A DNA stretch of 64,000 nucleotides from Flavobacterium sp. ALJ2 (lineage in GTDB: Bacteria > Bacteroidota > Bacteroidia > Flavobacteriales > Flavobacteriaceae). Numbering within the stretch: the first letter of the stretch is position 1; every line of letters starts with the position of its first letter. The DNA is taken from positions 186,001 through 250,000 of the forward strand of contig NZ_JADNRC010000004.1 in the NCBI RefSeq assembly GCF_015594725.1, given 5' to 3'. The notes below the pieces were generated by a model. That model saw only the letters and a program-made list of their open reading frames with translations. It made no database searches and was not told the DNA's origin. A program made the translations under genes and the position numbers. Below, piece after piece: positions 8,849-18,023 of the stretch.

Positions 8849-11347
8849 ATGAAATTATTGTGTTTCTTAGCATTATTTTTCACGCTTTCTATACAAGCGC
8901 AATTTCAGATTAACGGAATTGTAACAGAAAAAGGTGCAAATAAACCACTTCCTTTTGCAACAATCATTACCGATGACGGAATTAATGCTATTTCTGATGT
9001 TGATGGTAAATTTACACTACAATCAACTTCTAGTATCGAGTATTTTACTGTTTCTTATATCGGCTATAATTCAGCTAAAGTATATACCTCGACTAATAAA
9101 AAGTTTTATAAAGTAGGTTTGGTAGAATCTACAGCAGCTTTACAGGAAGTTGTTATTGCAAACGAAAATCCTGCTCTTGCGATTATAAGAAAAACAATTG
9201 AGAGTAAGAATAAAAATAATCCGCAAAAAAAGCTAAACAGCTTTGAGTATAAAACGTATAATAAATTAATTGTAACAGCTAATCCTGATTCGATAAACTC
9301 AAGATTAGATTCTATTTTTGTGCAAGAAGCTATAGGTAGGCGATTTATTAAAGTTGACTCGGCTAATTATAAATTCAAAGAGATTTCTAATAAACAACAT
9401 TTGTTTCAGACAGAAAAAGTATCACAATATCAATTTGAGAACAATAAACTGAAAGAAACTATTTTAGGAACAAAAATGGCAGGTTTTAAACAACCTATTT
9501 ATGAAATTATTGCATTTAACTTACAATCGATTTCTATCTATGATTCTAATTATGAACTTTTTGAAACCAAGTATAATAGTCCAATTGCTAAAGATGCTTT
9601 AAAAGATTATGACTATAAGTTACTCGATACCGTTTCGATAGAAGGTAGAGAGACCTATATGGTTTACTTTAAAAACCGAATGAGGAAATCAGAATTGGGT
9701 CTAGAAGGAGTTCTTTATATTGATAAAGGTAATTATGCTATTGCAAAAGCAGTAATGCGAATTAAAGGGGTACTTGATATTAGTGGAATACATGAGTTTG
9801 ATTATATTCCTGAGCAGAAATTATGGTTTCCAAAGGGTACAGCTTTTAAAATAGTAAAAGGTAAAAATGATGACGATATTAAGATTCTTGGAGGGACAAT
9901 TCAGTTTGATGGAGATGCAGAACAAGAGGACGTTCATAGAAAAAAAGGAGCTTCAGATTATACCTATTTAGTATCCGAAAGTAATAATTTTGATGTTCAT
10001 TATAATACCCCTATAGAAATAAAAAACCCCTCAATATATATTGAAATTAAAGATGATGCTATAAAAAAACCAGAAAGTTTTTGGAATAAATATCGAAAAG
10101 ATAGTCTAGATATACGCTTTCAAAAAACGTATATGTCGCTGGATAGTATTTCATTAAAGAAAAGAATTGAAAGTAAAATTAGATTTGGAAGAAAAATCAT
10201 TAATGGTTATTTACCGATAAGTGTAGTCGATTTAGATTTAAGAAAATTATTTAGCTATAATAATTACGAAGGATTTCGATTTGGTTTAGGAGGCGTTACT
10301 AATGAGCTTTTTTCAAAAAAATATAAGATAGGTAGTTATGCTGGATATGGAACCAAAGATGGAAGTTTTAAGTACAATTTAGATTTATCTACCCGAGTAG
10401 AGAAATTTTCGAATACATGGGTAGGAGGATCTTATACCAATGATGTGAGAGAGATTGCAAGTACTGTTTTTGCAGTTGATAAAAGAGTATTCAAATTATA
10501 CGACCCTAGACCTATAAATATTAGTACTTTTTATAAGTATGTTAGTTGGACAGGATATTTAGGTACACGGATTGTTCCGAAAACAGAAAGTATTTTTGAA
10601 GTTTCGCGTTCCTTGGTAGAACCAAAATTTGATTATGCGTACAATTTAAATGGAAGATTGTATACTAATTATGTTATGACTACGGCAATGCTTTCATTGG
10701 CTTGGAATCCTTTCAGTGATTATATGCAAACGCCAACGGGACGAATCGAAATTGAAAAAAGATTCCCAAAGTTTACGATACAATACACGCAATCATTGCC
10801 CAACGTAGCAGAAAATGATTTTAATTTCTCTAAAATTGACTTTAAAACTGAATATGAGAAAAAATACCTGAACGGTCAAAAAACAAGTTTACTCTTGCAA
10901 GGAGGATATGCAATGGGAGATGTACCGATTACGCATTTGTATAATACATCACCAAATAATATTACCAAAGAAGCAATGATTCAGAGGATAACATTTGCAG
11001 GCCGAAATAGTTTTGAAACAATGTTTTTTAATGAGTTTTTTTCAAGTAAATATGCAATTCTTCAGGTTAAACATGGTTTTAACCGATTTAAAATAATCAA
11101 AAAAGTAAGGCCATCCTTAGTATTAGTTTCGCGTATGGCATGGGGGAACATGGAAAATCCAGAGCAGCATGTCGGGATTGATTATAAGACATTAAATAAA
11201 GGGTTCTTTGAATCTGGTGTAGAAATAAATCAGATTTTTAATGGTTTAGGTCTAAGTGGATTCTATCGCTATGGACCAAACCAGTTGCCAAGATTTGAAG
11301 ATAATATTGCTATTAAATTAAGTTTTGTACTTAATTTAGGTATCTAA
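8849..11347 (+). CDS. DUF5686 outer-membrane protein with CarboxypepD-like domain
   Basis: An 832-residue exported protein with signal peptide MKLLCFLALFFTLSIQAQ. Residues about 20-105 form a carboxypeptidase-regulatory-like (CNA-B/TonB-receptor type) domain (GIVTEKGANKPLPFATIITD), followed by the DUF5686 region with many amphipathic strands that look like an outer-membrane barrel and a final strand rich in alternating hydrophobic residues. The family is common in Bacteroidota and its function is unknown; it lacks a TonB plug, so it is not a classical receptor. It converges with the antiporter gene on the other strand across a shared terminator. Confidence 0.85.
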   Translation: MKLLCFLALFFTLSIQAQFQINGIVTEKGANKPLPFATIITDDGINAISDVDGKFTLQSTSSIEYFTVSYIGYNSAKVYTSTNKKFYKVGLVESTAALQEVVIANENPALAIIRKTIESKNKNNPQKKLNSFEYKTYNKLIVTANPDSINSRLDSIFVQEAIGRRFIKVDSANYKFKEISNKQHLFQTEKVSQYQFENNKLKETILGTKMAGFKQPIYEIIAFNLQSISIYDSNYELFETKYNSPIAKDALKDYDYKLLDTVSIEGRETYMVYFKNRMRKSELGLEGVLYIDKGNYAIAKAVMRIKGVLDISGIHEFDYIPEQKLWFPKGTAFKIVKGKNDDDIKILGGTIQFDGDAEQEDVHRKKGASDYTYLVSESNNFDVHYNTPIEIKNPSIYIEIKDDAIKKPESFWNKYRKDSLDIRFQKTYMSLDSISLKKRIESKIRFGRKIINGYLPISVVDLDLRKLFSYNNYEGFRFGLGGVTNELFSKKYKIGSYAGYGTKDGSFKYNLDLSTRVEKFSNTWVGGSYTNDVREIASTVFAVDKRVFKLYDPRPINISTFYKYVSWTGYLGTRIVPKTESIFEVSRSLVEPKFDYAYNLNGRLYTNYVMTTAMLSLAWNPFSDYMQTPTGRIEIEKRFPKFTIQYTQSLPNVAENDFNFSKIDFKTEYEKKYLNGQKTSLLLQGGYAMGDVPITHLYNTSPNNITKEAMIQRITFAGRNSFETMFFNEFFSSKYAILQVKHGFNRFKIIKKVRPSLVLVSRMAWGNMENPEQHVGIDYKTLNKGFFESGVEINQIFNGLGLSGFYRYGPNQLPRFEDNIAIKLSFVLNLGI

Positions 11348-11349
11348 AT

Positions 11350-11384
11350 AAAAATCCCATTCACTACGGCGAATGGGATTTTTA
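11350..11384. terminator. Bidirectional terminator
   Basis: AAAAATCCCATTC (from 11350) pairs with GAATGGGATTTTT (to 11383); A and T runs flank both sides, so it can end both convergent genes. Confidence 0.85.
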
Positions 11385-11390
11385 AAATTA

Positions 11391-13661
11391 TTATGGTTTA
11401 AGAATTAAAACTGATGGCGTATTGTTAAGCCATGTACTTTGAGACTCGATTAGTTTTTTCCAGCTGTCTAAACTAATAATCATTAAATTCTGGTTCTCTA
11501 AAAATTCTTTTTTAATGGTTCTATCATGCATTAACATGATATGATTAGGGGCAATTTGTTCAATAGATCGGATAGATTCCTGCATTTCACGATTATTTTT
11601 TAATTCGCCGCTTGCATCCAAAATAGTAATTTGTGAACCATTGTTGTTAATTAATTTCTTAGCATATTCGATAAGGAAAGCGTCTTCTTTGCTAAAAACA
11701 GGAATAAAAACCTGGTTTATTTCTTCTAAGTCCTTATCAATAAAAATCCCAACAGGCATTTTGCTTTTTGTGATAACATGTCTTGTTCTTTCGTCAAAAG
11801 GAGAGTTTTCGAATAAACCTTCCTTTCCTGTGAATTTATCAATTAAACGGTCAGGATTCACGATTCTAGTTGTGAATCCAAGTATTTTACCTAATAAAGT
11901 TCCGTCGAAAATTGATTGTCCTAAACTAACCAATAATAAATCGTATTCACCTTGATTTGCTGTTTCGGTTATATCGCCATCGATATCATTGGATAGTTTA
12001 AAAAGACTAACCATATTTTGATTTAAATTTTCCGATTCAGAAATAACAGGTAAAAGCATCTCTCTTTCGTAATCCTTTACTTCAAATGGGTGCAACTCTG
12101 AGCTTAATGATAAATGCATTGCAGTTACAATGGTATTGTCTGGTTGTTTTTTAGTCAGGCTATTTGCAATTCGCAATAATGTTTTTCCTTTCTCAGGAGT
12201 ATCGAATGAAAATAGAATCTTGTATTTGCTTTTATTACCTATTTCTTCTGGGATGATTGTTTTTTTATCTTTAAAAATAAAATTGATAAAATCTAAAGCT
12301 GGCCCAGTCATAAAGGTGGTGACTAATGCCATAATTACCATCATGGTAAAAATTTCAGTAGATAAAACGCCTAAATCGTATCCTATATTCAAAACAACTA
12401 ATTCCATTAAACCACGAGTGTTCATTAAGGCACCTATGGCGAGACTATCTTTCCAGTTTTGTCCCACAAATTTGGCGGCAAGGGCACTTCCAAAGAATTT
12501 TCCAACTACTGCTACCGCAATAATTACACCTGTGACTTTCCATAAATACGGGTCATTTAGTAAGCCTATTTGTGTGCGTAATCCTGTGAAAACAAAGAAT
12601 AAGGGAAGCAAAAGTATAACAGATACATCTTCTACTTTTTCGATGAAAATATTACGGAATTTGTTGTTTTCTGGCATAATTGCTCCTGCTAAAAAAGCGC
12701 CAAATAAAGCATGGATTCCTATTAACTCAGAAGCATAAGCAGAAAATAAAAGTGTCAAAAAGAAAATAGCAACTACAGGTTTGTTTAAGCTCTCACGAGT
12801 AGAATTTAAGTCGCCTACACGTTTTAAAAATGGGCGAACTATTTTGAGCATAACAATTACATACACAATAGCTAATCCTATTACATATAAAGAACTTGTA
12901 AAAGAACCTGCTTTTACAATAGCAATTACTACAGCCAGAATACACCAAGCAGTAATGTCATCTGCAGCAGCACAAGTTATGGCAATAGTTCCGAGCTTGG
13001 TTTTTTGTAAACCTCGTTCCTGAACAATTCGAGCTAAAACTGGGAATGCAGTAATACTCATAGCAATACCCATAAATAGCCCGAAAGAAGAAAATTCAAC
13101 TCCTATTGGGGCAAAAGTATGATAAATGAAATAAGCTAAAGTTAGTCCTAATGCAAACGGAATTACAATACTGGCATGGCTAATTACAACAGACTCATGA
13201 GCTTTGTTTTTAAGAACTTTTAAGTCCAGTTCCATACCAATTACGAACATAAAAAGTATTAAACCAATTTGACTTAAGAACTGTAAGTTCCCTAAAGATT
13301 CTTTTGGGAACAAGGTAGCCGAGAATTCTGGAAAATACATCCCGATAAGAGATGGACCTAAAATAATACCAGCAACCATTTCTCCAATTACAGATGGTTG
13401 ACCAATTTTTCTGAAAACCCACCCGAAGAAACGTGCTACCAAAATAATCGTAATAATTTGGGCAAGCAAAATAGCAAGCGGATGTTGCAGGTTTTCAATC
13501 ATTGCCGAAAGAAAGTCATTCCAATGGCTATTCACTGTTTTTTTTACAACAATATCTCTTCCTATTTCTAATGATTTTCCTTTGGAGATTACCAAATAAA
13601 TTAAAGCAGAAAATCCACCAATAATTATGAGATAAAACAATGAGTTTTTGATGTTTTTCAT
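11391..13661 (-). CDS. Cation:proton antiporter (CPA2/Kef type)
   Basis: A 756-residue inner-membrane protein. After an N-terminal helix and a short linker, residues about 55-450 form the Na+/H+ exchanger domain (GQPSVIGEMVAGIILGPSLI, then MSITAFPVLARIVQERGLQK and CAAADDITAWCILAVVIA with the paired Asp of the CPA2 active site). The remaining 300 residues are soluble and contain a universal-stress-protein-like segment starting at KYKILFSFDTPEKGKTLLRI; no TrkA-N domain is present. It is a close paralogue, with the same length, of the protein at 15555-17825. Likely roles are pH or monovalent cation homeostasis; the ion is not evident. Confidence 0.9.
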   Translation of the reverse strand: MKNIKNSLFYLIIIGGFSALIYLVISKGKSLEIGRDIVVKKTVNSHWNDFLSAMIENLQHPLAILLAQIITIILVARFFGWVFRKIGQPSVIGEMVAGIILGPSLIGMYFPEFSATLFPKESLGNLQFLSQIGLILFMFVIGMELDLKVLKNKAHESVVISHASIVIPFALGLTLAYFIYHTFAPIGVEFSSFGLFMGIAMSITAFPVLARIVQERGLQKTKLGTIAITCAAADDITAWCILAVVIAIVKAGSFTSSLYVIGLAIVYVIVMLKIVRPFLKRVGDLNSTRESLNKPVVAIFFLTLLFSAYASELIGIHALFGAFLAGAIMPENNKFRNIFIEKVEDVSVILLLPLFFVFTGLRTQIGLLNDPYLWKVTGVIIAVAVVGKFFGSALAAKFVGQNWKDSLAIGALMNTRGLMELVVLNIGYDLGVLSTEIFTMMVIMALVTTFMTGPALDFINFIFKDKKTIIPEEIGNKSKYKILFSFDTPEKGKTLLRIANSLTKKQPDNTIVTAMHLSLSSELHPFEVKDYEREMLLPVISESENLNQNMVSLFKLSNDIDGDITETANQGEYDLLLVSLGQSIFDGTLLGKILGFTTRIVNPDRLIDKFTGKEGLFENSPFDERTRHVITKSKMPVGIFIDKDLEEINQVFIPVFSKEDAFLIEYAKKLINNNGSQITILDASGELKNNREMQESIRSIEQIAPNHIMLMHDRTIKKEFLENQNLMIISLDSWKKLIESQSTWLNNTPSVLILKP

Positions 13662-13773
13662 ATCACTTCATTTTGATTTATTGTGCAAATATGAGAAGTG
13701 ACTTTTAATGAAAAAAGTAAATCGTAAGCTAATTTTAATTAGATGTAATAAGATGGTGTAATTTTGTAATAAG

Positions 13774-14493
13774 TTATATTTTTACCTTAAGAAAAAAGTC
13801 AGATCGGTATGTTTCGCTCAACGAAAGGGTAATGTTTTGCCCGTTTTCTCTTTGTTGGTGTAGTACAATTTCATTGTGATTAAAAAACTGAATAGCACTC
13901 ATTGCAATAATTTCCTTTTTGTTTACCCGACAAAAATGGGTGTCTGGTAATTGTTTTAAGAGTGAATCAAAATTAATGTTTTTTAAGATAATCAAGCTCC
14001 CGTCTGTAAGAAGCACGGTTTTATCGCGACTATCTGTTGTTGCTGTTTTTATGTATTGAATCTGATTAAAATACAATAAAGTTTTTCCTTTATTTGTATT
14101 TAGATGCATGAAGTTTTTGACGGCTTTTGGTTTGTTAAATTGCTCAAGTGCTTTAGAAATAGCTTTTTCTAAACGTTCTAATTTTACAGGTTTAGTAATA
14201 TAATCTACAGCGTCAATATTAAATGCTTCAGCAGCATATTCTTTGTAAGCTGTACAAAAAACAACTAATTTCCCCTCAAGTAAACTGGCTAGATTCAATC
14301 CGTCAATTCCGGGCATTTCGATATCAGAGATTAACAAATCAAAATCTAGATTTGGAATTTCAGACAATAGTTTTTCGGGATTATTAAAAGCTTTTACAAT
14401 CTCTAATGTTGGAATTTGCTCACATAGCATTTTCAGATAAGTTAATCCAGGTAACTCATCGTCCAGTAATAAGCATTTGAGTTTTGTATTCAA
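13774..14493 (-). CDS. LytTR-family response regulator
   Basis: A 239-residue DNA-binding regulator. Residues 1-120 form a receiver domain (LLLDDELPGLTYLKMLCEQI, phospho-acceptor in LLISDIEMPGIDG, and FCTAYKEYAAEAFNIDAVDY), and residues about 135-235 a LytTR domain (LPDTHFCRVNKKEIIAMSAI). The receiver begins so close to the first usable codon that the start must be the TTG at 14493, 38 bases inside the kinase gene; the next ATG would remove the acidic pocket. With the kinase upstream it forms a LytS/LytR-type two-component pair. Confidence 0.9.
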   Translation of the reverse strand: MNTKLKCLLLDDELPGLTYLKMLCEQIPTLEIVKAFNNPEKLLSEIPNLDFDLLISDIEMPGIDGLNLASLLEGKLVVFCTAYKEYAAEAFNIDAVDYITKPVKLERLEKAISKALEQFNKPKAVKNFMHLNTNKGKTLLYFNQIQYIKTATTDSRDKTVLLTDGSLIILKNINFDSLLKQLPDTHFCRVNKKEIIAMSAIQFFNHNEIVLHQQRENGQNITLSLSETYRSDFFLKVKI

Positions 14494-15217
14494 GTAGATT
14501 AATTTTTAAATGAGCAATGTAAGTATCGTTCTCTACAAATTTATCAAGTTTAAATTGATTTTTATAGATAATTTTTAATCGTTGTTCTAGTGTGGCATTT
14601 CCTATGCCGCTTCGCTCTTTCTTTAATGCCTTTTTATCCGAAATTTTATTAGATACTGTTAGAGAAAAATGATTGTCTTTTAATTCAAATATTATTGAAA
14701 TAAAGGCATCTGCATTTTGTATATCAGCATGTTTAAAAGCATTTTCGATTAAATCGATAGAAATTAAAGGGGCTAGCAATGGCTGCTCATATAACTTTTC
14801 ATCTTCGCCAATAATAGTTTTTACTTTTAATTCAAAAAGTGGACTAATTTTAATTTTATTGATTTCGATTAAATTCAGTGCAAATTCAATTTCTTCTTTT
14901 GGAGTTACCAGTTTTTTTTTGCTTTCATAAAGTATGTAATCTAGCACATTGGCCAATTTATCTAAAGCAAAATAAGTTTGATACGCATGCGATTGAATCG
15001 AATTAAGGATATTTTTGAAAAGATGTGGGTTAAGTTTAGATTCTAATGTTTCCAACTGTAAATCATTTACCTTCATTTCTAGCAGGTAAAAATTCTTTTC
15101 GGCTATTTCTTTGGCTTTTCTAGATTGAACCAATTGATAAACAATATAACCAATCAGGGCTACTAGCAAAAGAATTATTGCTAGTAGAAGATTAGTTATT
15201 GTAGTGCTTGTTTGCAT
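14456..15217 (-). CDS. LytS-type sensor histidine kinase
   Basis: A 253-residue kinase with one membrane helix at about residues 10-32 (TNLLLAIILLLVALIGYIVY), a short coiled region and a His_kinase domain with LESKLNPHLFKNILNSIQSH (the phosphorylated His) followed by LAPLISIDLIENAFKHAD, the N-box of the ATPase. There is no extracytoplasmic sensor domain, so the signal may be sensed in the membrane or via partners. ATG at 15217 lies four bases after the SMR stop and is preferred over the longer TTG frame. The kinase reads into the regulator gene. Confidence 0.88.
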   Translation of the reverse strand: MQTSTTITNLLLAIILLLVALIGYIVYQLVQSRKAKEIAEKNFYLLEMKVNDLQLETLESKLNPHLFKNILNSIQSHAYQTYFALDKLANVLDYILYESKKKLVTPKEEIEFALNLIEINKIKISPLFELKVKTIIGEDEKLYEQPLLAPLISIDLIENAFKHADIQNADAFISIIFELKDNHFSLTVSNKISDKKALKKERSGIGNATLEQRLKIIYKNQFKLDKFVENDTYIAHLKINLLEYKTQMLITGR

Positions 15218-15221
15218 GTTA

Positions 15222-15551
15222 TTAATGACTAGAAACAAATTTTAGCCCAATTATTGAAGCTATTAAAGTTGTTAAGAAAAATATTCTCCAAAATGTCGCA
15301 GGCTCTTTAAAGATAAGAATTCCAACCAAAACAGTTCCTACAGCTCCAATCCCAGTCCAAACAGCATAAGCTGTTCCTATAGGTAAAACCTGAGTTGCTT
15401 TGTATAATAGGAGCATGCTTATGGTAAGACATACAAAAAATCCAATCATCCAGTAAGTGGCTACCATTCCAGATGATTCTTTGGCTTTGCCAAGACAAGA
15501 GGCAAAACCTACTTCGAATAGTCCAGCTATTACAAGTAAAATCCAATTCAT
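15222..15551 (-). CDS. Small multidrug resistance (SMR) transporter
   Basis: A 109-residue protein with four membrane helices. MNWILLVIAGLFEVGFASCL carries the essential membrane-embedded Glu (E13, in GLFEVGFA), and PIGTAYAVWTGIGAVGTVLV is the SMR signature. The motif set is nearer to the SugE/Gdx guanidinium-exporter subgroup (KA...S..W at helix 2 is partly present) than to EmrE, but the choice is uncertain. It starts four bases after the antiporter stop and ends just before the kinase start, so antiporter, SMR, kinase and regulator are one transcription unit. Confidence 0.88.
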   Translation of the reverse strand: MNWILLVIAGLFEVGFASCLGKAKESSGMVATYWMIGFFVCLTISMLLLYKATQVLPIGTAYAVWTGIGAVGTVLVGILIFKEPATFWRIFFLTTLIASIIGLKFVSSH

Positions 15552-15554
15552 TTT

Positions 15555-17825
15555 TTAGGGTTTAATAATTAATACAGAAGGAACATTGCTTAACCAAGTG
15601 CTTCTAGAGTCGACTAATGCTTTCCAGCTTTCAAGACTAATAATCATTAGGTCTTGTTTGTCTAAAAATTCTTTTTTGATGATACGATTGTTCATCATCG
15701 ATATATTTTTAGGAAATTTTTGCTCCAAGGTACTAATCGCACTCTTAATTACAAAATTTGTTTCTATGTTTCCGTTTACATCCAGAATCATAATGTGTGA
15801 ATCGTTATTGAATATTAATTTCTGTGCATAGTCTATCAGGAACGTATCCTCGACATTAAATATTGGAATAAATACTTGATTTACACTTTGTAATTCTTTG
15901 TCGATTAAAATCCCCATAGGCATTTTGGTTTTCGAAACTATCAATCGAGTTCTTTCATCAAAAGGAGAATTTTGGAACAATCCTTCTTTTCCTGTAAACT
16001 TATCTATTAGACGATCAGGATTAATGATTCGGGTTGTAAAACCAATTACTTTCCCTAATAGTGTTCCTTCAAAAATAGATTGTCCTAGACCTACCAATAA
16101 TAAATCGTAGTCACCTTGATTGGCAATGTCAGCAATATCAGTTTCAATATCTATAGTAGCTTTAAAAATAGTAGTGATTTCTTGTTTAAGAATCTTAGAC
16201 TCTTCGACAATAGGGATAAAACTATTTTTTTCTTTATCATCAATGTTAAAAGCATGCATTTCATCACTTAAGGATAAGTGCATTGCTGTGACTTGAGAGG
16301 TATCTTGTTGTTTTTTGACAAGACTATTTGCTAATCTCAAAAGGGATTTTCCTTTTTCATTGTTTCCAAAAGAAATTAAAACTCGGTATTTACTGCTAAT
16401 TGATGGTGTTTCAAGAGCCGAAACTTCTTTATCTTTAAATATATAATCAATTAGATCTAATGCTGGGCCAGTCATAAAAGTAGTTACCAATGCCATTATT
16501 ACCATCATTGTAAAAACTTCGGGAGTTAAAACTTTAAGCTCTAGACCTATGTTTAATACAACTAATTCCATTAATCCTCGCGTATTCATTAAGGCTCCAA
16601 TGGTCAAACTATCTTTCCAGCTTTGTCCTACGAATTTGGCTGCAAATGCACTTCCGAAAAATTTACCAACAACTGCTACCAAAATAATCATTCCGGTTAT
16701 GGTCCATAAATAAGGATCGTTTATAAGTCCGATTTCGGTTTTTAGACCAGTAAAAACAAAGAAAAGAGGCAATAATAAAATCACCGACACATCTTCGACT
16801 TTCTCGATAAACATAGTTCGGAATTTAGGAACATCTGGCATGATTGCACCAGTCATAAAAGCCCCGAAAAGGGCATGAATACCAATAACTTCTGTGGCAT
16901 ATGAAGAAGCGATAAGAGTAAGTACAAAAATTGCAACTACAGGTTTATCAATGCTAGATTTAGTTCCGTATAGATCACCAATTCTTTTTAAAAATGGTTT
17001 TACGATGTATAACATGGCCAGAACATAAATGACTGCTAGTAAAATGATGTATATTGAACTTACAAATGAGCCTGCTTTTACAATCGCAATAACTACAGCA
17101 AGCAAACACCAAGCTGTGATGTCATCGGCGGCAGCACAAGTGATAACAATAGTACCTAATTTGGTTTTATGAATACCTCGTTCTTGAACAATACGCGCCA
17201 AAACAGGAAACGCAGTAATACTCATCGCAATTCCCATAAATAAACTAAAGGACAGAAATTTTACGCCTTCGGGAGCAAATCGGTTGTAAACAAAATAGGA
17301 CAATCCAATACCTAATGCAAAAGGAATTACGATACTAGCATGGCTTATTACTACGGCTTCATTGGCTTTGTTTTTTAATGCTTTTAAATCAAGTTCCATT
17401 CCGATTACAAACATGAAAAGTATCAAACCAATCTGGCTTAAAAACTTTAAATTACCTAATGACTCAACAGGAAATAAGGCCATAGAAAATTCAGGAAAGT
17501 ACAAGCCTAATAAAGAAGGTCCTAGAACAATACCAGCAATGATTTCGCCTATAACAGAAGGTTGTCCGATGCGTTTGAATATCCATCCAAAAAAACGCGC
17601 TACAAAAATGATTGTTATTATTTGGGCTAATAAAATTGCAAGAGGATCTTGAAGATTAGATTGCATCGAAGCAATAAAGTCATACCATGAGCCTTTTCCG
17701 GTTCCTAAAACTTCTATTGTTTTATTTGCTTCTAAAAATTTTCCTTTAGTGATAATCCAGTAAATTAAAGCAGTAAAACCTCCAGTTACTCCTATATAAA
17801 ACAATGCGTTTTTGTAGTTTTTCAT
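15555..17825 (-). CDS. Cation:proton antiporter (CPA2/Kef type), paralogue
   Basis: A 756-residue protein with the same domain order as the protein at 11391-13661: N-terminal helix, exchanger domain with GQPSVIGEIIAGIVLGPSLL and CAAADDITAWCLLAVVIAI, and a soluble C-terminal region with a USP-like segment (KYRVLISFGNNEKGKSLLRL). Identity between the two is high throughout, including the last residues (PSVLIIKP versus PSVLILKP). It is first in the operon with the SMR pump and the two-component pair. The duplication probably arose locally. Confidence 0.9.
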   Translation of the reverse strand: MKNYKNALFYIGVTGGFTALIYWIITKGKFLEANKTIEVLGTGKGSWYDFIASMQSNLQDPLAILLAQIITIIFVARFFGWIFKRIGQPSVIGEIIAGIVLGPSLLGLYFPEFSMALFPVESLGNLKFLSQIGLILFMFVIGMELDLKALKNKANEAVVISHASIVIPFALGIGLSYFVYNRFAPEGVKFLSFSLFMGIAMSITAFPVLARIVQERGIHKTKLGTIVITCAAADDITAWCLLAVVIAIVKAGSFVSSIYIILLAVIYVLAMLYIVKPFLKRIGDLYGTKSSIDKPVVAIFVLTLIASSYATEVIGIHALFGAFMTGAIMPDVPKFRTMFIEKVEDVSVILLLPLFFVFTGLKTEIGLINDPYLWTITGMIILVAVVGKFFGSAFAAKFVGQSWKDSLTIGALMNTRGLMELVVLNIGLELKVLTPEVFTMMVIMALVTTFMTGPALDLIDYIFKDKEVSALETPSISSKYRVLISFGNNEKGKSLLRLANSLVKKQQDTSQVTAMHLSLSDEMHAFNIDDKEKNSFIPIVEESKILKQEITTIFKATIDIETDIADIANQGDYDLLLVGLGQSIFEGTLLGKVIGFTTRIINPDRLIDKFTGKEGLFQNSPFDERTRLIVSKTKMPMGILIDKELQSVNQVFIPIFNVEDTFLIDYAQKLIFNNDSHIMILDVNGNIETNFVIKSAISTLEQKFPKNISMMNNRIIKKEFLDKQDLMIISLESWKALVDSRSTWLSNVPSVLIIKP

Positions 17826-17995
17826 CCTGTATTTTAAATAATGTAATTATTTTCTCAAAAATAATACAAATATCATAAAAGGGAGCTAAGAAATCGTATC
17901 AATTTCAATTAACTTATTGTAAAAAATTAACGGTAATTTATACATCTAGAAACATAAAATTGTAACCAAAACTTATCCTTTCCTGTGTTTTTCAC

Positions 17996-18003
17996 TACAT
18001 TTG
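17996..18003 (+). promoter_or_regulatory. -7 box of the MMPL transporter promoter
   Basis: TACATTTG fits TAnnTTTG. It lies inside the longest open frame that would start at 17985, which is why the start at 18024 is preferred. Confidence 0.55.
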
Positions 18004-18023
18004 CAACCATTTTTAAAATTTTT

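Noticed and set aside
12130..12738. 202-codon plus-strand frame inside the first antiporter
   Set aside because: Antisense shadow of a conserved membrane protein; a matching shadow occurs in the paralogue.
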